Below are positions 1 to 4,988 of a DNA stretch of 6,110 nt, piece by piece. Each line of letters begins with the position of its first letter. Position 1 is the first letter of the stretch. The notes beneath the pieces are model-generated. The model saw only the letters and a program-made list of their open reading frames with translations, made no database searches and was not told the DNA's origin. Made by a program: the position numbers and the translations under genes. The stretch spans positions 1 through 6,110 of the forward strand of contig JANXDQ010000040.1 in the NCBI GenBank assembly GCA_025059415.1. Direction: 5' to 3'. Source of the stretch: Aigarchaeota archaeon (GTDB lineage Archaea > Thermoproteota > Nitrososphaeria_A > Caldarchaeales > Wolframiiraptoraceae).

Positions 1-1614
1 GTTGGATGGGCGATTATGCTAGATTACACGATATGTGCATCCCTTTTCGCAACTGCGGCCTCAGGCTACCTGCATTTCATATTTCCAGAGCTTGGAAACT
101 TCTCAATCAGGATTGGAGGATTTGAGCTGGGTGGTCTCGGATTGATAGGAAGTGCCCTTCTCGCGCTCCTTGTAGCACTTAACTATATTGGAATTAAGTA
201 CTCAGCTGGATTTAACAACATAATCGTAACAGCAGACCTGATCATCACGGCAACCATTCTTTCAATCGGTTTCTTAACGTCATTCGACTACAACAGGTTT
301 ATCCAGCAGATCACACAGCTCGGTAATAACATGAGGCTCGAAGAAGTCGAATACTTGGGGATTTGGGGCATTCCGATGACGAACTTTCTTTACGGCATAA
401 CCATCGCAATGACTTCTTTTATCGGGGTTGAGTCGATAGCCCAAGCCGCGGAAGAGACGAAGTTGCCCCACAAATGGATCCCGAGGGCCACTAAGCTCGC
501 AGCATTAGTCGTACCCTTAGTCGCCTTCCTGATATGTGTGCTCACTGCCGGAGTTATCAATGTTAACGAAATTTCGGTGGAAAACCCCTGGGCCTCCGTC
601 ATCTCAAAGTACAAGATTTTTGGTAAGGAAATGGCCCTAATGATCGCGGTAATTGCGGTTTTGATGACGCTGGTGTCTTCTAACACCGGGATCATAGGGG
701 TTTCAAGGTTAACGGCTTCTATGGGTAAACTCAACCTCTTACCCAAGTGGCTTTACATGATTCATCCAAGATTTAGGACGCCGACCCGCACACTACTAGT
801 GTTCGGCGTGATCGCCTTATTATTGACGCTGCCGGGAAACATACCCTTCCTCGCCAGCCTTTACAATTATGGCGCCATGATAAGCTACATAGTTCTCCTC
901 TTGGCGCTGATATCGTTGAAAATTAAGGAGCCGCGTGTTTACAGGCCCTGGTCTCTAAGGCCCTCGTTGAAGCTGGCGTATAGGGGGAAAGTCGTGGAAA
1001 TACCTGTTATCGCCATCGCGGGGCTCGTGATAAACTTGGTTATCTTCGGTCTTTACATCCTCCTCCATCCAATAGGGCGCCTCTTGGGATCAATATGGCT
1101 TCTCGCAGGAATAGGTATCTATGTATTATATAGGAAATTTGTCGCCAAAGCCCCCGTCATCAGCTATGCTGAAAAGAATATGGTCATCCCAATCGGCTAC
1201 AGAATGAGGCTGACGGTCTTCGTCAGGCCCACTGAGAGGCCCGAGCAGATCGTGGAGACAATATCAACTTATGCCGATAAACGCTTCGACTTGAAGCTCG
1301 TTAGCGTCATCGAGCCCTCTATCGAGGAGGCTCCCTCGCCCTCGGATTATGAGCAGGTAAAGTGGAATCTGGAGGAGATGGTAAAGGATCTAAGGTCAAA
1401 AGGTTATAACGCCACCTGCGAGGTTAAAGTCGGTGATTTAGAGAAAATTGCCGAGGCCGAACTCAGATCCGGGGAAGCGGACTTCCTGGTCTACATCGTT
1501 AGAGGATTTGAGAAAGCTACATTCCTCAAGCAGTCCGCTGAAGACGCTAAAATACATTCGATAATAGAGAGGCATCCTGGATGCGTAGTGCTCTTAAAGA
1601 GGGTGATAGAGTGA
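1..1614 (+). CDS. APC-superfamily amino acid permease with C-terminal USP-like domain (5' partial)
   Basis: Likely a cytoplasmic-membrane secondary transporter of amino acids or related amines. The frame is open to the window edge: codons before the first ATG at 16 read VGWAI and fit the APC motif that leads into TM3, so the true start lies upstream and about two membrane helices are missing. Counting from the ATG at 16, about ten hydrophobic segments are visible (roughly residues 1-20, 42-62, 66-88, 122-145, 160-180, 205-228, 258-281, 282-302, 328-350, 353-373), matching TM3-TM12 of a 12-TM APC protein. The family signature is clear: FIGVESIAQAAEETKLP followed by IPRA at about 135-158, and NTGIIGVSRLTASMGK then LLPKW and IHPRFRTPTR at about 223-258. 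Residues about 396-532 form a soluble alpha/beta tail (RLTVFVRP, KLVSVIEP, VKVGDLEKIAEAEL, FLVYIVRG, CVVLLKRV) resembling a universal stress protein domain, but without a recognisable G-x2-G-x9-G(S/T) ATP loop. Substrate cannot be told from sequence. The transporter family call is firm; the tail call is moderate. Confidence 0.9.
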   Translation, partial: VGWAIMLDYTICASLFATAASGYLHFIFPELGNFSIRIGGFELGGLGLIGSALLALLVALNYIGIKYSAGFNNIIVTADLIITATILSIGFLTSFDYNRFIQQITQLGNNMRLEEVEYLGIWGIPMTNFLYGITIAMTSFIGVESIAQAAEETKLPHKWIPRATKLAALVVPLVAFLICVLTAGVINVNEISVENPWASVISKYKIFGKEMALMIAVIAVLMTLVSSNTGIIGVSRLTASMGKLNLLPKWLYMIHPRFRTPTRTLLVFGVIALLLTLPGNIPFLASLYNYGAMISYIVLLLALISLKIKEPRVYRPWSLRPSLKLAYRGKVVEIPVIAIAGLVINLVIFGLYILLHPIGRLLGSIWLLAGIGIYVLYRKFVAKAPVISYAEKNMVIPIGYRMRLTVFVRPTERPEQIVETISTYADKRFDLKLVSVIEPSIEEAPSPSDYEQVKWNLEEMVKDLRSKGYNATCEVKVGDLEKIAEAELRSGEADFLVYIVRGFEKATFLKQSAEDAKIHSIIERHPGCVVLLKRVIE

Positions 1615-1641
1615 TCCATACTCCGCCACTATAGCTTCAAG

Positions 1642-1650
1642 TTAAAATAG
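1642..1650 (+). promoter_or_regulatory. Possible archaeal TATA box upstream of the RAM-domain gene
   Basis: The AT-rich string TTAAAATAG stands out in the GC-richer 64-base gap between the permease stop and the next ATG at 1679. Archaeal transcription usually starts about 24-28 bases downstream of the TATA centre, which would be near 1670-1673 and give a leader of only about 6-9 bases. That fits the absence of a well-spaced Shine-Dalgarno site; the GGAG at 1650-1653 is too far from the start codon. Inferred from position and composition only; the gene could also be read through from the permease. Confidence 0.4.
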
Positions 1651-1678
1651 GAGTTGCCCGGGGATCGGCGATGGGGCC

Positions 1679-1948
1679 ATGGCGGGAGTAAAGGCGTTCG
1701 TACACCTCTTCGTCGAACCCAGCCAATTGGAAAAGGTTGGAGAGGAGCTGGCGAAGTTCGAGGAGGTGACGGACGTCTTCGAGGTGACCGGCGAATACGA
1801 TATCATCATTTTAGTCTCGGCTGATGACGTCGGCGGCTTCCGAAGATTCGTATCGGGAAAATTACTCAAGGTCCCTGGAGTGAGGAGCGCCGTCACATCA
1901 ATCGTGCTCCATACATATAAGAGAGAGGGGGAAGTCGTATACGAATAG
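1679..1948 (+). CDS. Stand-alone Lrp/AsnC ligand-binding (RAM) domain protein
   Basis: An 89-residue protein made only of the C-terminal effector domain of Lrp/AsnC regulators, a ferredoxin-like alpha/beta fold (RAM). The pattern is beta (VKAFVHLFVE, 4-13), helix (LEKVGEELAKF, 17-27), beta (VTDVFEVTG, 30-38), the family motif GEYDIIILVSADD (38-50) whose G-x2-D lies at the ligand pocket, helix (FRRFVSGKLLKV), then PGVRSAVTSIVLHTYK (66-81). There is no N-terminal helix-turn-helix, and upstream codons in this frame reach a stop at 1643-1645 without another start, so the DNA-binding part is truly absent rather than missed. Such proteins in archaea form dimers or larger rings that bind amino acids, and may act alone or with full-length Lrp proteins. 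It lies 64 bases downstream of an amino acid permease on the same strand, so sensing of a transported amino acid is a reasonable but unproved role. An out-of-frame ATG at 1671 is ignored. Confidence 0.88.
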   Translation: MAGVKAFVHLFVEPSQLEKVGEELAKFEEVTDVFEVTGEYDIIILVSADDVGGFRRFVSGKLLKVPGVRSAVTSIVLHTYKREGEVVYE

Positions 1949-2024
1949 GGTTTCCAGCCGTTAAGGTGGAATTTGAGCACGCGCAATCATCGGCCTCTTA
2001 CCGAAGTCTTGACGAAGATTGTGC

Positions 2025-2053
2025 ATCTTAAGATTAATTTGATTTAAATCTTA
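2025..2053. repeat. AT-rich palindromes in convergent gap, possible bidirectional terminator
   Basis: The 102-base gap between the convergent stops (1948 and 2051) holds two perfect 10-base palindromes, ATCTTAAGAT at 2025-2034 and GATTTAAATC at 2041-2050. There is also a 7-base inverted repeat TAAGATT/AATCTTA (2029-2035 and 2047-2053) around an 11-base loop, which overlaps the copB stop codon. The T-rich ATTAATTTGATTT would suit archaeal termination on the plus strand. No gene or RNA was seen in the rest of the gap. The palindromes are seen directly; the terminator role is inferred, and AT-rich DNA makes some of this by chance. Confidence 0.3.
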
Positions 2054-4219
2054 CCGTCTAATGTACTTCCTGGGATTTCTCTTGAATTCTTCCTCGCATG
2101 CTTGGGAACAGAAATACAAAGTACGGCCTTCATATTCGATTTTGCTATACACCGTGTCTGGGTCTATCTTCATGCCGCAAACCGGGTCTGTAACTAGCCG
2201 CCTCTTCTCCATCCTCGGCCCATACCTCCTTAAGGTTTGACTATTTAGGGCAACTATAATAGTGCTTAGGGACATTACTATTGCGCCGACCGCCGGCGGC
2301 ACGCTTACGCCGTATCCGGCCAACACGCCCGCTGCCAAAGGGATCGTGATCATGTTATATCCGGCCGCCCACCACAGATTTTGAACCATCTTGGAATACG
2401 TTTTACGGGAGATGTCGATGGCCTTGATCACGTCTCTAGGGTCGTTTCGAACTAGGATTATGTCGGCGCTCTCTATCGCCACATCCATACCAGCGCCTAT
2501 GGCTATACCAACATCGGCCATGAGCAGCGCCGGCGCATCATTTACCCCATCCCCAACCATGGCGACGCGGCCGCCCTCATATCTTAAACGTTTTATCTTT
2601 TCAGCTTTTTCATGGGGTAAAACTCTCGCGAAAAATTTGTCTATGCCTAGTTCTTTAGCAACCCAGTTAGCAACTTCCTCAGAGTCTCCTGTGACCATGT
2701 AAACCTTGATGCCCCTCTTCTTAAGCTCCTTAACGGCTTCATAGGATTCTGGTCTAATTACATCAGCTAATGCGAGGGCACCGATGACCTCTCCATCGGC
2801 AACCACGAAGATTATTGTTTTACCCTCTTTCCGCAGTTCATCAATCCTCGCATCGTTGACGTCTATTCCCAGGGATTCTAAGAGATTCATTCCCCCAACA
2901 TAAACCTCACTTCCCCTAATCTTACCATAAGCCCCTCGGCCGGTAAGGGACTTGAATTCCTCGACATCGTGAATTTGAATCCCCTTACTCTTGGCGTATT
3001 CCACTATGGCCTTGGCGATAACATGCTCCGAATATAACTCGATGGAAGCTGCTAGTCCTAGAAGCTCCTCCTCGTCCGTGTAGGAGACGATATCGGTCAC
3101 ACCGAACCTGCCAGTGGTCAAGGTACCAGTCTTATCGAATACTATTACATCGATATCCCTGAGCATTTCGAAGACGCGTCTATCCCTAATGAGTATGCCA
3201 TTTTTCGAGGTTATGGAGGTGGAAACCGCGACGACTAGTGGTATCGCTAAGCCGAGCGCATGGGGACACGCAATTACGAGGACTGTTACAGCTCTTTCAA
3301 GCGCTATATTCGGGCTGGCTAGAAAACTCCAGATAGCGAAGGCAGATATTCCGGATCCGAGCGCCGCGTAGAAGAGTAGTGCCGCGGCCCTATTCGCCAA
3401 GTCCTGAGTTCTTGAACGGCTCTCTTGGATCTGTTTAATGAGATTTACGACCTGCGCCAAGTATGTTTCCTCACCCGTCCTCTCAACTCGAATCTTCAAT
3501 ATGCCCTCGCCGTTGATAGCTCCACCCACCACATTGTCGCCGACACCTTTATTCACGGGTCTAGATTCGCCGGTTAGCAAGGATTCATCTACATGGGACT
3601 CACCCTCGATGACGACTCCGTCGGAGGGTATCTTCTCGCCGGGTCGGACTAGGACGATGTCGCCTTTGCGTAGTTGAGCGGCTGTAACATCCACGACCTC
3701 GCCATTTTTGATCAGGTGTGCCGTTGTTGGCATCATGCGGGCGATCTCCTCCAGCGCCATGGAGGCGCTCATAATGCTCCTTGACTCAATCCAATGGCCC
3801 AAAAGCATGACATCGATCAGCGTCGCGAGTTCCCAGTAGAAGTCCATGTCCCCGGCGATGAGGGTCGCTCCAAGCGAATAGAACATGGCCACGGAGATCG
3901 CCACGCCGACGAGCGTCATCATGCCGGGCTGCTTATCCTTGGCCTCGTCCACAAGGCCCCTAAGGAAAGGCCATCCGCCATAGAGATACACTATCAGGGA
4001 TAGGAGTGACAAGATCTCTTTTTGGAAGCTGATTTTAATCCATCCCAATCCAAGCCACTTCTGAATGGTCTCTGAAAGAAGCAAAATGGGTATGGTTAAT
4101 GTTAGCGAAATCCAAAGTCTTTGCTTAAATTCCTCTACGCGATGAACGTGATGATGACGGTGAGCGCTCAATGCCTCCACCACTGTTTCTTCTTCAATCT
4201 CCTTAAAGATCGTTTCCAC
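2051..4219 (-). CDS. copB: CopB-type copper/silver P1B-3 ATPase with C-terminal YHS/TRASH domain
   Basis: ATP-driven metal efflux pump of the cytoplasmic membrane, 722 residues. Visible in order: His cluster H20, H22-H24, H26 in place of an HMA domain; four helices (about 35-50, 66-87, 99-122, 125-142); actuator motif TGES (216-219); TM5 (about 277-300); TM6 with CPH (318-320); phosphorylation site DKTGT (D362); nucleotide domain; TGDS (510-513); GDGVNDAP (556-563); and two last helices. TM7 matches N-x5-GYN-x4-P (N614, Y621, N622, P627) and TM8 P-x6-MSxST-x5-N (P642, M649, N659). With CPH, this is the P1B-3 (CopB, Cu2+/Cu+/Ag+) signature. Residues 678-722 add a YHS/TRASH domain with C681-x22-C704-x3-C708. 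The HP motif, usually SEHP, reads SEHV (397-400). The start is GTG at 4219, with no good Shine-Dalgarno; GTG codons at 4183 and 4180 are alternatives that keep the His cluster. It lies 40 bases after the DUF434 gene, so cotranscription is likely. The family is certain; the metal specificity is inferred. Confidence 0.95.
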   Translation of the reverse strand: METIFKEIEEETVVEALSAHRHHHVHRVEEFKQRLWISLTLTIPILLLSETIQKWLGLGWIKISFQKEILSLLSLIVYLYGGWPFLRGLVDEAKDKQPGMMTLVGVAISVAMFYSLGATLIAGDMDFYWELATLIDVMLLGHWIESRSIMSASMALEEIARMMPTTAHLIKNGEVVDVTAAQLRKGDIVLVRPGEKIPSDGVVIEGESHVDESLLTGESRPVNKGVGDNVVGGAINGEGILKIRVERTGEETYLAQVVNLIKQIQESRSRTQDLANRAAALLFYAALGSGISAFAIWSFLASPNIALERAVTVLVIACPHALGLAIPLVVAVSTSITSKNGILIRDRRVFEMLRDIDVIVFDKTGTLTTGRFGVTDIVSYTDEEELLGLAASIELYSEHVIAKAIVEYAKSKGIQIHDVEEFKSLTGRGAYGKIRGSEVYVGGMNLLESLGIDVNDARIDELRKEGKTIIFVVADGEVIGALALADVIRPESYEAVKELKKRGIKVYMVTGDSEEVANWVAKELGIDKFFARVLPHEKAEKIKRLRYEGGRVAMVGDGVNDAPALLMADVGIAIGAGMDVAIESADIILVRNDPRDVIKAIDISRKTYSKMVQNLWWAAGYNMITIPLAAGVLAGYGVSVPPAVGAIVMSLSTIIVALNSQTLRRYGPRMEKRRLVTDPVCGMKIDPDTVYSKIEYEGRTLYFCSQACEEEFKRNPRKYIRR

Positions 4220-4259
4220 CGAAAGGGTGTCCGGCCTAATGCATTCGGGGTGCTTCCCA

Positions 4260-4925
4260 TCATGTCTTGAGACTTATTATCTGTGTATCTTTTGCGAGGT
4301 TTAGGCATTGCGGTATGTCCACGAAGAGCCGGCATCTGAGGAGTATTACCGAGTCGCTCGTCGCGACCATCTTGCCCGACTTTATCAAAGTCGAGTCCAC
4401 GGTTTTCGAGGTCTTCGCCGTCCCCTCTATGCCGGCGGCCTCCAGCATCCTCCTCGTCAAGCCCGCTACCTCACCGCTCCTGCTTATCTGGCTCTCGAAG
4501 ATTATCTCGACCCTCCGCGTCCCCGAGTTCGACAAGAAGACCAATATGTGTCCCAATGCCTGCGCGGTGAGCTCGCTCAACTTATAGCCCGAGTGTATCT
4601 CCGAGAAGTCCCTGAGAACGCCGTCGTCGCATAGCACCAGGTATTCCCCCCTCAATATCGCCTCGACCGTGTTTAGGACATTGAACCCGTCCACGAACAG
4701 CTCTTCCCCCCTCAGCTTCTCGGGGCCGATCATCTTCGAACTTATCACCGCCGCCTCCTCATCCGAGAAGACCGACCGGAAGAGCATCGACCTCTCGGCC
4801 TTGCTGAGCTGGTATCTGTCCCCGATGAGCCTTAGGGCCGAAGACCTATTGTACCCCCTATTCAGGAGATATCTCAGGTCGGCGGCCGCGTCCCTCAACA
4901 CGGCTAATCTATCCCGGATGTCCAA
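4260..4925 (-). CDS. DUF434/COG2454-type conserved protein with PIN/NYN-like acidic motifs
   Basis: A 221-residue soluble protein of unknown function. Residues about 1-60 form a helical N-terminal domain (LRDAAADLRYLLNRGY, ALRLIGDRYQLSKAER) that I recognise as DUF434-like. The rest starts at LFVDGFNVLNTVEAIL (76-91) and fits the domain normally paired with it (DUF5616-type). Features suggesting a PIN/NYN nuclease-like fold are D79 in VDGFN at the end of the first strand, E88, D100/D101 and D106, E144 in IIFES, D177 in TVDSTL, and D191 in MVATSDSVIL. The last resembles the ATSD motif of PIN domains; this fold reading is inference. The start is TTG at 4925: the frame stays open back to the leuS stop but holds no ATG, GTG or other TTG, and the next Met (residue 47) would cut the N-terminal domain. 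A TATA-like box about 26 bases upstream suggests a leaderless transcript. It lies 63 bases after leuS and 40 before copB. Gene reality is firm; the family name is from recall. Confidence 0.85.
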   Translation of the reverse strand: MDIRDRLAVLRDAAADLRYLLNRGYNRSSALRLIGDRYQLSKAERSMLFRSVFSDEEAAVISSKMIGPEKLRGEELFVDGFNVLNTVEAILRGEYLVLCDDGVLRDFSEIHSGYKLSELTAQALGHILVFLSNSGTRRVEIIFESQISRSGEVAGLTRRMLEAAGIEGTAKTSKTVDSTLIKSGKMVATSDSVILLRCRLFVDIPQCLNLAKDTQIISLKT

Positions 4926-4946
4926 CCGCGATTCGACGGTAATCCG

Positions 4947-4956
4947 GTTTTTAAAT
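4947..4956 (-). promoter_or_regulatory. TATA box placed for leaderless transcription of the DUF434 gene
   Basis: On the minus strand the string ATTTAAAAAC lies in the 63-base leuS-DUF434 gap. Its centre is about 26 bases before the TTG start at 4925, the usual archaeal TATA-to-start-site distance, so transcription would begin at or next to the start codon. Absence of a Shine-Dalgarno site fits this. A purine-containing stretch just upstream (TTAGG) could act as a BRE but is weak. Spacing and sequence are seen; function is inferred. Confidence 0.5.
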
Positions 4957-4970
4957 CCTAAAAGCCTTTT

Positions 4971-4986
4971 TCGGCATCTCCGCCGA
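4971..4986 (-). terminator. Weak hairpin just after leuS, possible terminator
   Basis: Three bases after the leuS TAA (4989-4991), the minus-strand transcript can form a 5-base-pair stem UCGGC/GCCGA with a six-base loop GGAGAU. It is followed by AAAAGGCUUUU. The stem is short and the U-run is brief and displaced, so termination is only a possibility; the same gap also carries the TATA-like box of the next gene. Confidence 0.22.
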
Positions 4987-4988
4987 GT

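Noticed and set aside
390..746. Minus-strand reading frame of 118 codons inside the permease
   Set aside because: Hydrophobic only because it mirrors the membrane segments of the permease; no start context or known family.
1642..1986. Minus-strand reading frame of 114 codons opposite the RAM-domain gene
   Set aside because: It covers a well-supported gene on the plus strand, and its product is Ser/Thr/Pro-rich with no family resemblance.
1949..2050. A small RNA or tRNA gene in the convergent gap
   Set aside because: No cloverleaf, no C/D box pair and no promoter-like box facing a stable fold; only short palindromes are visible.
4141..4170. The His-codon run near the copB start as a simple DNA repeat
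   Set aside because: It is a coding feature: the His cluster is expected at the N-terminus of CopB-type pumps and uses both CAT and CAC codons.
4267..4634. Two overlapping plus-strand reading frames (106 and 108 codons) opposite the DUF434 gene
   Set aside because: They are antisense to a gene with clear protein motifs; their translations show no recognisable domain and are rich in residues expected from reverse reading of GC-rich codons.
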